Assembly: GCA_013076295.1 (NCBI GenBank)
Contig: RQOL01000616.1
Location: 2,046,001-2,110,000 of the forward strand
DNA length: 64,000 bases
Direction: 5' to 3'
DNA from: Sanderia malayensis
Taxonomy: Eukaryota; Cnidaria; Scyphozoa; Semaeostomeae; Pelagiidae
The translations under genes and the position numbers were made by a program. Within the stretch, counting starts at the first letter, position 1. Each line of letters begins with the position of its first letter. The notes under the pieces are model-generated. The model did no database searches. It saw only the letters and a list, made by a program, of their open reading frames with translations, and was not told the DNA's origin. Of this stretch, positions 24,901-41,088 are shown piece after piece.

Positions 24901-27900
24901 ATCAGATCAGGTGGCAGCAATACACAAGTTAATCGTTGATCGATGCTCTCGTGTGACACCAAGTGGTTTCACAACCTTACTTGGCATTATCATAAGCCGC
25001 TTAGATGGATTAAAGCGTGATGTTCACCAACAAAGACATTTTAATGCAATGGATCAACAGATTAGAGCAGCACGAGCTGCAACCTACCACGAGGAAATAC
25101 CTACTTCAACGGGGTTCTACAATAAGCTATGGGATATCAACGTCAATAAATTTTAGAACAAAACGTTGGAATCTCCACTTGACCTGGCTGGCTGCACGGA
25201 AACGCAAAGGCAATTGGTTCTATGACGAAGAGCGTCGTATAATGTGAAGCAATTTAGGCAACAAGTTGTTGCCAGTAATTGTTTGTTGAGATAAATGTTG
25301 AAGCGTGTGGCAACGGTGTGTATTAGCAGCAATAGCAATTGACAGGAATTTTCCATAAAATGCATATGATCTTTAAACAGCATCTCTTTGAGTACGAATG
25401 CTTATTTAATTGCGCTATTGAAGTACGCTCGTGCGCCTCACAATTCGACTTTAGTTTGAGAACGGTGGGGTCAGAATATCAGGAAAAAACGCAAAGTGCT
25501 TACTTAAACTAGTAGCTACATTTGGAGGGCAAGAAATCGCGCATATGTTAAAACACATATGACCCCATGGAAGCTAAACGGACGGGGTCAAGTCCATCGT
25601 CAGACGCGCTACGTTTGTCATAGCAAGAGTTCATTCAACAGAGGAAAATTGAATTACAAAGAATTCTTAAAGACGAGATATCAAGTTCTTTATACTATAT
25701 AAGAAGCTCGTTATGTCGATATTCAAAATAGAAGATAAGAGAAGACAAAATAAAGCAGAGACTCGCGCTGTTATTTACCAAAAATAGCAGCGCGAGAAGA
25801 ACATAAGCTTACCAGTCTTCAGGTTTTGTAGATTTTGGGTCAACGATCTTCTCTCTCTCATCCCAATCGTCCGGCTTCTTGTCACTCGGATCGTCAATCT
25901 CAACCGGCGGATTCACCGGTGGCTCAAAGTCGCTCAGCAAGCTACCGGAGTTGACGACGTTCTTATCAATGCGGATCTCAAAAGTGTTGTCCGGTCTCAC
26001 GACCAATGTAAACAGATGGGTTTTCTTGTCTTCGAAGATTTTGGCGAATTCAGCGGTTGGTTTCTTGGCGTGTTTCTCTTCTAACTTGCCAGTTTTCGGA
26101 TTCTTATGCTTGAATATGAAATGAAGCTGAAAGAAAAACAAACTTTAATCAAAAACTTGAGAAATACATTGTTAGAATACAATACAACGAATAGAGCTTC
26201 CGTATCATAAAAATCTATGTGATAGAACGCTTTTCTGCTTCAAAGGGAATATCCTTTAAAAGATTTGTGGTATCCTTGTGGTTCATATCGTCATTGTCAC
26301 AGTCGCTTTTCCAGGAAGCCACATTTTCTTAAGAAAAACCCAACACCGCGTTAATACGGTTGAAATTTGTGGCCCATTGGTGGTCGCATTAGCGAGGTTT
26401 GCTTAAAAACCCGACGTTGTGTTAACTTTATTGCTTAAAATCCCAACAAAATATCAGTATTATTCAGCTGAGCATTATTTAGCATCATTGAAACTTGTTA
26501 TTTATTCGTCAGTATAAGAACGTTGTTTTAATTAGATATTTTTTAAATTATTAAGTTGCTTCTACCTTGCCGTCTTCTCCGCATTTATCAGGTCCAAACA
26601 TGATGGTGTAGTCGGTTTTATCTGTGAATTCATCCTATTGTAAAATAAAACAAAAACAATTCATGAATTCAGGATTTCAACATTTAACCACAGATGTTAA
26701 TCACGAAGTATTCATTGGTCTCGCCGACGTAGGATCAAAGTTACTTGCAAGCGCCCCCATTTTGTATTTATCACTTTAATTTCAGGGGTCACAGACTGAA
26801 AAATACCCAAGGGTTCCGCTTGCCTCCACTAAACCAATGAAAGTATTGCAGATTTAAATTGAAGGCAATTTGTAACACAGTAAAAACCTGCATATAAAAA
26901 CCTGCTGTTTTTGCATCCAGTCTATTGTTTAAACACAATAGGTTATTGTTTCTTCTATTGTTAAGGGAAGAAAGACCAACAGTTCTTATAAAAGTGGATT
27001 GCTCTTATATGCGGGAATTTACTCTACTGTTTTAGAATCACAATTCAAATCATCAATTTTCCTGATAGCTGAAGTAAAAAAAGTCTAAACTAAAAAGTAG
27101 AATACTGTAGATAAAAACCAATGGATTAAGAGCCTCCATGCTGATATCTCTGCTCAAATAATAGAAAAACAATAGCATATTGTATTTGAACAATAGGTTG
27201 GATAGATAATGTTCAGGTTTTGCACGCGAGAAGAGTAGAATGAGATATACTCACAAGGTCAAGTTTTGGGCTGGCAGAAAGAAGCTTCATGTAAGCACCA
27301 CCACATTCTAAATTATTATGAAATTTAACTTCATACCTACAACAAAAAACGGCTTGAAATGTCAGAAACAAGCATTAAACACCCACGAAGACAAATGCTA
27401 CAATTGGAGATTGATACAATATCAATTGGTAAAAAATAAACAGCAATGAAAGGAAGATTGAATAGGGAGAAGCAAGCCTATTGTTTGATTCTTATGCTTA
27501 CTGGACAATTAGTGGTTCAGTCTTGAATTCAAATGTTGTTGGGAGCATGGTGGAAACAGCATGGTGCTTGGCTTTCTCCTGAAAGGTAACCATCATTATC
27601 ACAATTATTATTGTTATTCACCATCATCATTGTTATCATCATAACAATGACTTGCATTATTGATTTTCACTCTCAAGAGAAATCAGCTCATTATTAGCAC
27701 AAGCTTGAAGTTGGAAGCAGCTTGTAAGTAAACAATTAGGAGTTAGTTGCATATTTATCATAATCACCAATATTAACAATGATATTATGAGGCATATTAA
27801 ATTGTACTGCAAATAGCTGGAAACATACTCTAAGAATGAGTCCCTTGTCTCCTTTGATGGTGCTGTCTTTTGGCTCTTCGACAATCCACTGACCTAAAAA

Positions 27901-29413
27901 TGGGGAAAATGTGGTGCAAACATTCATATATACTATAAATCATTGAATAAACACCCAGGGGCATATTGGCAAAATTCAATTTTCAGATGGGGCTTATTCA
28001 AGGGAAGGGGCTTATTCAAAGGTGGGGGCTTACTGCAATAAAGTAGTGTTTAATCAATCACAACTTCATCATTGTTCGCAGTTTCACAAACAGAGGGGCT
28101 TCAAAGAGAGGGGGCATAATTCAAAATATTGGTTCAAAAGGGTGGGGGCGTATAGTATTAAGTTTTATACTAAGTCTATGCAATACCAAAATAACATACA
28201 AATCTTTACCGTCATATTTTGATATGGAAGCTTCAACTCCATCCTTTTTAGCTTGGGAAAATATCCACCTACAAATTAAAATTTTGCAAAATTCAAAAGA
28301 AGTACCCGAGACACATATTAGTAGCATAGCACTTAGTTAACAGCTTGGACAACTTAAAGAAGAAGAACTGTTTCATATGTTTCATAAATAAAGGAATTAG
28401 ACAATAAAGGCATACTGGTCATCAAAATCTTTTTGACTATCAAATGGCTCTGCCAGATATGCAAATCCTTGTACTTCTGGCTTTTCATATTTCAAAACAG
28501 CCTCCTTAAAAAAAACACATTACTTCAATTAACATTAATATTCCAATTGTATTAATATTCCATCCATTACCCGACAACTGACATTTACTGGGCCAAGAAT
28601 GGAGAGCTGGGGGGGGGGGGGTCAATTAATAGCCTTGAGACAGAGCAAAGCCACACAAAAAAATGCCACAAGCCGCAGGCCCACATCAGCCGTAGAGCTG
28701 CTGCAACCCCCAGCCTTCATTAACAAATAAATATTGCTTGCTTGCTTGGCACAATTAAGAAAAATTTCACCATCAGCTAGAGGCATAGGAGGGTACTAAA
28801 AAGTAGTAGGGCACCAGAATAAAAAGAGCATGACATCTGACTTTGCCATTACTACCAGCTTTAAAATTTTTGCTATAGAACATTTCGAGATATCTGCACC
28901 AATACAGCGTGTTATGACATGAATAATATTTAGCTTTGAATAGACTCGCAGGAAAAGAGAAAGCTCAGCAGAATTACGTTTGTTCAAATTAATCGGAGAA
29001 ATTATGCAATAATTTTAAGGAAAAATTTTTATTTTTTATTCTAAAAGCCCCTATGAGTATATGTAAACAACATTTGATTTATACAGCGGTATTATTAACA
29101 GGTGTCGCATTACAATTGATGTTCTAAGAAGCCTTCTAGAAGGTTCTGAAGAAGCATTTCGGTTTCGATGCTTAGGATTGTGGAGGGGGCGTTTTCCTTC
29201 TTCTCGAAGCGTTTTTAAAAATATGCAAGCCCCAAAAGACATTAACACTGCTATCTATATGCATTAGAAGGCATAAAATGCATCACTGGCCGATAACGCA
29301 ACCACAGAAGCAATACTTACTTCTTTACTAGTTGCTTTGTCCTCGCTTACACAAAAGCTTGAAAAAGCCAAGCACAGTAGGCCTAATTCACATAACACGA
29401 CTGTTCGTCTCAT
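18906..29413 (-). CDS. CANX: calnexin (ER lectin chaperone)
   Basis: Nineteen exons join in frame for 638 residues. On the minus strand they are 29413-29321, 28504-28416, 28268-28210, 27893-27829, 27578-27502, 27336-27255, 26634-26566, 26126-25813, 24117-23850, 23044-22970, 22347-22244, 21822-21774, 21417-21295, 20970-20863, 20361-20314, 19838-19755, 19452-19348, 19118-19054, 18945-18906. After the signal peptide comes the lectin domain with CGGAYMKLL and PDKCGED (the conserved disulfide). The P-domain arm has four motif-1 repeats ([48 protein letters not shown]) and four motif-2 repeats (NPKYKGKW type) with the tip Cys pair in [11 protein letters not shown] transmembrane helix spans about 464-486. 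The cytosolic tail of about 150 residues is acidic and ends in basic [13 protein letters not shown]. It folds monoglucosylated glycoproteins in the ER. A single-pass anchor rules out calreticulin. Confidence 0.97.
20495..20678. repeat. dispersed repeat, copy 1 (calnexin intron 14)
   Basis: This 184-bp block closely matches 22664-22847 in another calnexin intron. Shared words include caactctactagtgttagcg and tgcaatatacgctcgatgct. It is either an intron-to-intron duplication or two insertions of one mobile family. Confidence 0.85.
21086..21195. repeat. (TAAAG)n microsatellite
   Basis: About 22 pentamers, with two TAAAA-type interruptions, lie in the calnexin intron before the tail exons. Confidence 0.95.
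22664..22847. repeat. dispersed repeat, copy 2 (calnexin intron 10)
   Basis: It matches 20495-20678 over the whole 184 bp with scattered substitutions and no evident length change. No terminal inverted repeat is obvious. Confidence 0.85.
23350..23443. mobile_element. short TACCGT-family MITE remnant
   Basis: The ends cgtaaatccttgaatt and aatccaagggatttac are inverted, with C- and G-runs inside (gcccccgggggggggc). It lies in calnexin intron 9. Confidence 0.6.
24520..24735. mobile_element. decayed TACCGT-family MITE
   Basis: It contains cttcgaataagcccc at the left, atcaatgaagttattg and cacaacttcaatatct inside, and gattatcaagatgg at the right, in the same order as 11567-11825. It lies in calnexin intron 8. 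Confidence 0.55.
26880..27036. repeat. MITE-like repeat with acagtaaaaacc...ggaatttactctactgt ends
   Basis: The left acagtaaaaacctgcatata is roughly inverted at the right (cttatatgcgggaatttact). Pieces with the same right end (ttatatgcgggctttt, aatacgcgggtgtttata) occur at 22410-22432 and 31980-32015. It is a dispersed non-coding family. Confidence 0.5.
27945..28150. mobile_element. decayed TACCGT-family MITE with repeated G-rich blocks
   Basis: Words such as ggggcttattcaaggg, ggggcttattcaaaggtggg and ggtgggggcgtat repeat within calnexin intron 3. No intact ends are visible. Confidence 0.4.
28609..28621 (+). repeat. G13 homopolymer
   Basis: A run of 13 G in calnexin intron 1. Its exact length is prone to sequencing error. 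Confidence 0.8.
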
Positions 29414-30381
29414 TTTCAGCAATTACTGTTCAAAATTCGTGTAGTTTCGAAAAGACTGATATCCTCTGTTGATAGGAGAACTCTGACTGTTGATGTAACT
29501 TCAGCAGATACGAAAAAGAAGCATATCAAATAAGAAGAAGTCAACTCCTCGCGCCTCTTCTTGTGGTTGATATTGAGAAAAGATCTTTACAAAAGACAAC
29601 GTGCGTGATGAACGGTGAATGCAAGCGAGGCTGGTATAAACAGGGCGAGTCATCGGTTAGAAAGGGTCTCTAACTTTATTCCTTGTCACGAAATGCTTTC
29701 AGGGACCTCCCAGTCAAAACCCAACCTCCAAACTTCCCCTCAATCGCCTCCTTTTTCTATAATACAACTTAGAGTACCGAGCTTTATTTATCCCTCCAGC
29801 TTAAACCAATCCCACTCAGACATGTGCGAGGCAGGATCTCGAATATGACTTTCCTCGTACATTACATTGCAGTGTAGCCCTACCTTCAACTGTAAACGCT
29901 GTAAAACTATACAATTAACATCACGAGTAGGCTTTCGCTTGACTATAGAGTTTAAATTCACGAAGCAGACAAAAGAGTCGCGCAAATGTGGACGAATAAT
30001 TTTAAAAGATTCAATGAAAAAATAAGCAAACATTACTTTGGAAAATAACTCGCACATAACCAAAAATTCGTTGTTACAAAAACTATAAAATTTGATGGAT
30101 AATTTCATGGATTTCGTGGGAGTAATTGCGCCAGCGTTATCTTGATACAACAACTCGAAGGTTACAATATATTAACATTCAGTGAAAAATAATTAGATAA
30201 CTTGTAGTAACAATTAAAATTGCAAAAAGTCCTACTACCAAAGACTCAAAATCGTCCAAGCCAAGAAAGGGGGTTTGGGATCACCCTTTTGAAAAGAGCT
30301 TACCCTCTCCCCACTAGGTATCCATAAAAACAGTAGAGTTTGATGCATCAGTGTGAAGCAAATGCTCATTAATTCTACATT
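29414..30381 (-). promoter_or_regulatory. calnexin upstream region / SLC36 3' flank
   Basis: The calnexin and SLC36 genes are head-to-tail on the minus strand, so the calnexin promoter should lie here. I looked for an ER stress element (CCAAT-N9-CCACG) and found only CCAAT followed by ACATG near 29803, which does not match. No other gene is supported. Confidence 0.35.
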
Positions 30382-34659
<4,278 letters not shown>

Positions 34660-34961
34660 GATAATAAACGGTAATAACCATCGATAAATTGCGTAAACTT
34701 TAAAAGTCTTTGGTATAAATATGCATTCTCTTCAATGATAAATTACTCGACAATTCTTCAACTTCCTTTTTCTTCCTCTGAGTTAAGGTACCTCTTGTGT
34801 CGAGCCTCAACAAGCACCAAAATAAAAATTTTTTCTTCCCAATCTGTTGTGTTGTCTCTGGGAATTTTACATCACGTGATTAGAGATCATGTGAGATCCC
34901 CAGTAACTTTGCTTCTTTGCTTCGCAGTGCCGGAGTCATGGTCCGCAACGGAAAAACATTG

Positions 34962-35050
34962 TACAGTCAACTCTGTCTAATTCGAACTCTATGGGGGAAT
35001 CCAAATTTGTTCGAATTACAGAAAGTTCGAATTATACGAGTTTTCATGTA
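34962..35050 (+). mobile_element. left end of TACAGTCAACTCTG element
   Basis: It starts TACAGTCAACTCTGTCTAAT, identical to the MITE at 2701, and continues with subterminal ttcgaattacagaaagttcg. No matching right end follows nearby. The next inverted end is at 39441. It is either a truncated MITE or the left end of a 4.5-kb element. Confidence 0.7.
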
Positions 35051-36811
35051 AGTGCCATATTTTACCCCTAGTTACCCCCATATCTCCGTTTTATGGCCAT
35101 AAACTATATTTTTTTACCATTGTTATGGACTAAAGGCATTTTAAAAAGTAAAACAGTTTATTAATTATTATAATAGAAAACAAAAATATATGGATTACGT
35201 CACAACATGGAAAATTGTTTTGCAAAGCGTCCATTACTGCCTTTGTCTAAGTGCCCAAACTTTGTCATCTTTGAGCACACCCACGGCATATTTATCCGTT
35301 GGGTTCTCTTGTTGTCAGGCGCGGATACAGACTGAGGCTCAGGAGGCTTGAGCAGCAGTCAGATTTGTGAACTCTCCGTGTTTTGAATACCGAGGCTGAA
35401 TCTGCTCGGGGACTTGCTACTTCGAGTCTAGTTAATCGCGGCTAGAGCCGCTAGGAAATATTCAGATCTTGCTGATCGCAGCCACCATCTCCAAGACCGC
35501 AACGTTCTTTTCGGCGTATTGTCAATGTATTTGCTGTAATGGGGGGTTGATGCTTTCTGAGCCTCATATCTTGGCTGTCATGGGGGGTTGATACTATGTG
35601 AGCCTCATATCTCGCGTCATCAGCCTCAGGAAAGTGCCTTTAGCCAATCACATCATCAGAAGTAAGAGGCTCAACTGGGGGAGTGACTACAGTTTTTGAC
35701 GTGAGCCAATGAAAAAATTAGTTGACTGCTGCCTTTTATCTTGTATCAGCCAATGGGACTTCAGATTTTGATGGCTAGGATGGGGGGATGACTAATGCTT
35801 GATGCTCAGTTTTCATAAAAAATGGGGGGATGCCTTATGCAGTGAAGCTGACTGCTGCCTGAAAATTAGGCAAGAATGGGGGGTTGCCTAAACAGAAAAT
35901 GGAGAATAACAATAACAGAACCACAAAGAATGACATTCCTTTCCTGACCGTGGTTTTGCGTGGCCACTGCAAGACCCGAGTAAAATTATTCAGTCTACTG
36001 CCAATGAATCAAAAAAGAAGGATAATCTTTTGAGGAAAATTACTTAAATTTGACGCAAAATAATTTTACCAAGAGACTTGTTGAGACAGAAACTCTCCTT
36101 AAAGAGCGGAAGGCAGCATTGTTTGTTGTTGCAATTTCCACGAAGCCAAAACTTTATGGCAAATGGACGTCCTGTTCGGTAATTGTTTATTTATGTCGAA
36201 AGAATTTAGAATAACTACGCCAAAACAGAAAACGAGATTCTCTTTCTTTTTGCATAACTTTATTAGTCTGCTCTTGTGCATTGCTGTTCATTATTCAACA
36301 ACAGACCCAACGGAAATACATAGGCTAGGCCCACGCACGTGTTTGTTTCACAGTACATCATGGGGTTTTTGAAATCTCTCGATATCTGTTATTGACAGGG
36401 AACGAACACGACATCGACGAATGAAACCAACAGATCTTTTCAATGGCCCCTTAGATAAACTCAAACTCAAAATTAGATACTGAACCGATGTCGATGAATT
36501 ATAGATTTGAGAATCTATTGCTAATGACTGACTATTAGTATTGTTATTTCATAGACTCGACTCCTGGACTGGTTTTGTTCTGTCTTCTTTAGTTTTGTTG
36601 TTTTCTCAATGCTCAGTTTAACCATGTATGAATTGCTAGTTCTTTCTGGTAATACATACTCAATGGATCCACATGTTGAAAAATTTTCTTTTCAAAAGGG
36701 GCGTTCCCAAACTAAAAAAGAGCGTGGTCACAAATAATTATCTTGGGCCACACCTTTTCAGCTTCAGTCAGGTTTACGTCTGGATCCGCGCCTGGTTGTC
36801 TTTTAAGCCTG

Positions 36812-36893
36812 GTACTCACTTGAGGTTTATCACGATAGCGATAACGATAACGATAACGATTAGGTTGTATTCGTGATAAAACCAAGTGAGTAC
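36812..36893. repeat. hairpin with (CGATAA)n loop
   Basis: The arms gtactcacttgaggtttatc and gataaaaccaagtgagtac flank a run of cgataa hexamers. It could be a terminal repeat of the nearby Harbinger-like element or an independent fold-back. I could not find a partner end near 39.0-39.2 kb. Confidence 0.6.
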
Positions 36894-37198
36894 ATAATTT
36901 GTAATCGTGATATGTCCGATTTTCGTGATAAAACCGGTAGGATTACCACGAATAGAAAAGGAAAAGTTTTGATATTTTTTCGTCGTAATCGTGATCCGTC
37001 TTTTGTTCTGTGGAATGCGAAAAATTTATGAAGGAAAAGGAGTGGAGGGACACAGGATATTGCGGCTAGGTTTGTCAAGAAATGTAATATTAATGTGAAT
37101 ATTTTATTTACATAACATTCTCATCGCTTCGAGCATTTCAGAATTAAATTTACGATTTTCAAACTATCTTTTGTGCTGTATTTTACGACGAAATTGAC

Positions 37199-38331
37199 AT
37201 GGAAAACTTACAAGTTGACGAGAAACTGTCCGAAGCCGTCAGAAATTATCCTTGCCTTTATGACAAAAGTAGAACAGATTACAAGGACAAAAATATTACA
37301 AACAATGCTTGGAACAAAGTGGCGGATGAGGCTGCTATTGAAAACGGTAATATTATTGTAGTTTTATTTCAGTTTTAGTTGTCTGTTGCTCAATTTTCTC
37401 TCTTTCTTTATTTCGAAAATAATGACCCATAACTCTGGTTCTATTTTTAGGAGAACGAGCAAAGCAACTTTTCGATAACATGAAGAAAAGATTCAGTAAA
37501 CGACGTAATGACCTGAAAAAGGCAGAACGGTCTGGGACATCTAGTGATGCTGTGGAGAAAGCCAGAGAAAAGGCAAATGAGTTCAGATTCTTAACGTGGT
37601 TGGTGCCATACATCAAGCTAAGAGCTACAAAAACCAATTTGCTAGAAAGGCGAAGTGAAATTGCTACACCGAGTCCTACAATTACCGAAATCGATTCTGT
37701 TGTTGGGGGTGATATGGAGGATGGTGAGCTGTCTGATGATTTGAGCAGAGACAAAGAGGTTTTTCAAGAACAAGAACCAAATGTTTTGGAGACGCCAACA
37801 AATCCAAAAAAAAGAGCTCAAGACTGGGATATATCTGAGGTGACAAAGAAACAGAAGTGGATGAAGAATAAACCAGACTTGGATAAAGAAGAATTGCGCG
37901 TCCTGAAGTCGATGCAAAAAGCATTTGAAGAAGGAACAAAAGATGATTCCAAGAAAGACGACATTGATCTCTTTGGGTTGCTGGTTTCGGCTGAATTAAG
38001 AAAACTGAATCCCCGAGAGCAGCGCATAGCAAAGCACCAAATTCAGAATGTTCTCTTCAACCTACAGATGCAGCAAGATGCAACTCCTGCACATTTCGTC
38101 CATCAACCTCCTTCTTTATTCCCTCAACCTGCTCTATTTCAATCTGCATCTTCCGCTAGCCGCTCTGCCTCTCCTTTTAATAATTCTGCATCTTCCTTTA
38201 ACCAATCTGTTTCTAGCAATCAGTTTGCATGGGCTACCGTTTCTGAAGGAGAGGTGATTTCTCAAATTGCTCCTGCACTCTCAATTGGTTCTAAGCCCAG
38301 GTGCTCAAAGCAAGGTACAGACCAACAGTAA
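37199..38331 (+). CDS. MADF-BESS domain DNA-binding protein, probably transposon-derived
   Basis: Two exons, 37199-37346 and 37451-38331, join in frame for 342 residues. Residues about 8-104 are a MADF (Myb/SANT-like) domain (LSEAVRNYPCLYDK, AWNKVADE, LFDNMKKRFSKRRNDLKKA). Residues about 220-256 match a BESS motif (DIDLFGLLVSAELRKL, AKHQIQNVLFNLQ). The middle is acidic, and the C-terminus is Ser/Phe/Gln rich. A polyadenylation signal AATAAA lies at 38395. A HARBI1-like nuclease lies convergent 95 bp downstream. PIF/Harbinger elements typically carry a nuclease gene plus a Myb/MADF-like partner, so this pair is probably one element or its domesticated remnant. The ORF itself is intact. Confidence 0.8.
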
Positions 38332-38425
38332 TATTGACATTTTAAAGCAAAAATATGTATTCATATTATGTATGTTGATATATTATAAAGATAGAATAAA
38401 AGTATTTCAAATGTTACATTTTCAG

Positions 38426-39036
38426 TTATTCTTTATGTCCAGTGCTTCTGATGTAATTCAATTGCCAGGGTACAGAGCCAGTTGTGCTGTTAACATAATT
38501 TTTTAAGGCCTCTCTCATCTCAGTTGCAGATACTGTGTAACGTGAACCACGACTTTTTGGGACTCTTTGCAAACATCCATTGTCAGATTCTACAATCCTT
38601 CTCCACTCTCCAGGTTTTATGCGTCCACTGCTGTCTTCTGAGTCAATGAATCCCGTTGGGCAATACACAGCGTTTTCTGTTTGTCGCAAATAATTATGCA
38701 AACATATTGCAGCCAAAGTATACCGAATAACATTTTCTTTTGCTGCACGAATGGGTCCACGAAATAATCTCCAACGTGCAACTAATATGCCAAACGTATT
38801 CTCTATCACTCTACGTGCTCTAGACAATCTGTAGTTGTAAATTCTTTGCTCTTCACTCAGCTTTCCACTTTGGTACACGTGATAACCTTTTTCATGAGAT
38901 AGAACGCTCTAATTTTTTGTAACAATAAACGGCAGTTCAGCATCGAAAGAAATTGAAATTTCGTTTATATTGGCCTTAATACCTCCTCTGCATCTTCAAT
39001 GAGCTTGACAGGTTTGGGTACTTTAATTAGTGCCAT
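38426..39036 (-). pseudogene. HARBI1-like nuclease, N-terminally truncated
   Basis: The open frame 38426-38908 encodes the C-terminal part of a Harbinger/PIF DDE nuclease: YNYRLSRARRVIENTFGILV, ARWRLFRGPI, and LAAICLHNYLRQ. The Glu of IENTFG corresponds to the third catalytic residue. The two catalytic Asp regions are missing. Upstream, a short block 38983-39036 (MALIKVPKPVKLIEDAEE) could splice in frame to 38908 across a 74-bp intron, giving a 178-residue product. That would still lack both Asp residues. A nuclease of this family normally has about 350 residues. I call it a remnant. A small domesticated protein is possible but less likely. Confidence 0.75.
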
Positions 39037-39242
39037 TGATAAAGTTCAACTGATCGAATCTAGCTTCTAGAAAGTGCCACGCTTAAACTGGATCGTAAAA
39101 ATCACTGTCTGGCATCCCGTACTAAGTTCCAGTAAGTCAATTTGCGTCAATTTGCCCAATGAGGCAAGCTTCAATGGGCTTGCCAGAGACAAGAGCAAAA
39201 AAAAGAAGTTCTTTCATCAGGTAATTAACTGAGATTAACATA

Positions 39243-39441
39243 AAGTTCGAATTACAGAGGTTTTTTCTTTGAAGGGACAAAAATAAATGGTCGAATTACA
39301 GAAAGTTCGAATTACAGAGGTTCGAATTATAGAGGTTTTTTTATAAGGGTTTGTTAGGAATTTTTCAAGGGACCACCGAATTTGGTTCGAATTAGTAAAA
39401 GTTCGAATTACACGAGTTCGAATTAGACAGAGTTGACTGTA
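39243..39441 (-). mobile_element. right end of TACAGTCAACTCTG element
   Basis: In reverse it reads TACAGTCAACTCTGTCTAAT plus repeated gttcgaattaca motifs, matching 2701-2889 and 34962. A TA flanks the tip. No opposite terminus is visible on its left side. Confidence 0.7.
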
Positions 39442-39858
39442 ATTCCTTATCAAAAACTTCATGTGAGAATAAAATGCTGTGTTAGGGTGAGGGTTAAAGT
39501 TCAGGGCCAGGTTTAGGATTAGGCTTACCTGCCCCAGCTTTTGGCCCCCTCCAACGCCTTTTCATTGAGAATATTGTAACATATCTACTCCAAGGAGCAT
39601 GACACACAGATACGCCTCATGTATAAGTCAACTCAAACGTTTCATAGCATAACAACAACTATGTTATATGAAACAACAATAAACAAAATATGGAATGTTT
39701 ATAGAACGTATAACGTCACAATGTAAATCAACAAAGAAGTGTATAAAATAAATTAATATAAACAAATGTTTGTTATGTTTGTAGCTTTGCTCAAATATGA
39801 ATGCAAAACCATCCCATAACTCTTTGTCGAAGTGACTTCTTCTTTTTTCTTTCTAACA
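39442..39858. other. intergenic, no feature seen
   Basis: AT-rich sequence downstream of the coiled-coil gene. It probably holds that gene's 3' UTR. Confidence 0.4.
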
Positions 39859-40671
39859 TCATAACTTCTGCTTGACGGCACCAGTTTCTTCCAGCCGTGA
39901 TATTTCCTCCTCGTCTTTAACCCTCTCTGCACCAAACTTCTCAATCTGGATTTGCAAATTATCTATGCGGCTTTTAGAAGCAATGTTTGCGCACCCAACT
40001 TGCAACTTGCTACTCATCATAGCTTTGATTCTGCAATTTTGCTGCTCGATTGCATTTTTCATTCTTGCTGGCTCCTGCTCACGCTTCTCGACAAGCAGTT
40101 TGAACTTCTCGTTCACGATGCTTGCTGCATTTTGCAAATAATCTGCCTTATTTATTGCATCAAGTGCTTCTTTTTCTTGCCAATATACTGCTTCCGCCTT
40201 TTCTTTTTCTCTCTGCTCTATCCACAAGCTTAACTGATTTTGCATGTTGAAAGCAATTTCGTGCCTGCGAACCATATTGTCCAAGTACTCTCTTGCAGAT
40301 TCTAGCTGTTCTTCGCATTCTGCAATCTTACTTAGATACTCCATCTGCAATTCACAATCAAACAGTTAAAATTAACATCAATTCGCTGACAAATACTAAA
40401 ACAACATATAACTTGGAATCAATTTTTTAATTCCTACATACTTCCATTATTTTGAACTCTTCTTGCCGGTCTAATTCGGTCTGCCTTTCGTGGTTTAAAA
40501 TTGCATTTTCAAAATATGCAATCTCGCTAACAAAATGAAACAGATTCATATTAAGTCTTCAATTTTAATGGAACATAATAAATACAAGCAAACTTTAACT
40601 GCTTTTCTTAAGTTCTAGTTAATTTGATAACTGCTTAAATAAACTTACTTCAAAATATTTTCAACAGACAT
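39859..40671 (-). CDS. small coiled-coil protein of unknown function
   Basis: Three exons on the minus strand, 40671-40649, 40526-40442 and 40344-39859, join in frame for 197 residues beginning MSVENILNEIAYFENAIL. Almost the whole chain is Glu/Lys/Gln-rich heptad-like helix (ECEEQLESAREYLDNMVRRH, QKEKAEAV-type segments, DEEEISRLEETGA), with no membrane segment or catalytic motif. It may be a structural subunit of the cytoskeleton, cilium or chromosome axis, but I recognise no family. Splice sites are all consensus (gtaagt, gtatgt; ttag, gcag). Its 5' end is about 420 bp from the NRF1/ETS/GC-box cluster at 41089-41144, so it may share a bidirectional promoter with the plus-strand transcript. 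Confidence 0.75.
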
Positions 40672-41088
40672 ATTGCTCAATGAAAAAGTAAATGTATATC
40701 TAAAATTTCCACTTCGTAAACTTGTATATGTTATTTCGATAAACTCGAATTGAACTTTGATAACAGTTACCCAATCAACTGAGATCCCCTTCTTTTGTGC
40801 AGTGGAAGCTTACAACTGATTGTGACGTCAATAAATTATATCAATTTTATGACGTCACAATCAAAAATGTGGCCAAAGGTAAATGTCAAAGAGGCTGCCA
40901 AAGCAGAGGAATTAAACAACGTTAAAACATTCGTAGAATGTTGTTCTAGTTGTGTGCCATTATCGTCATGACCAAGAAGCACTCCTGAGTGCAAAATAGA
41001 ACACAAAAGAAACAAAAACAATCGCTTTCTCGAAAAAAATGTTGAGCAAAAACACTTCACGTATGCAATGCATGGGGATTCCACAAAA

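Larger units (their letters stand above)
34660..37198. other. intergenic region, mobile-element rich
   Basis: The region upstream of the SLC36 start holds the left TIR at 34962, GGGGGG-rich repeats of the form tggggggttgatgctt / tggggggatgac at 35530-35890, and the hairpin at 36812-36893. I find no gene before the MADF ORF at 37199. Confidence 0.5.

Noticed and set aside
36812..36893. Hairpin as the left terminal repeat of the Harbinger-like element
   Set aside because: I searched 38.9-39.25 kb by eye for its inverted partner and found none, so it is listed only as a hairpin.
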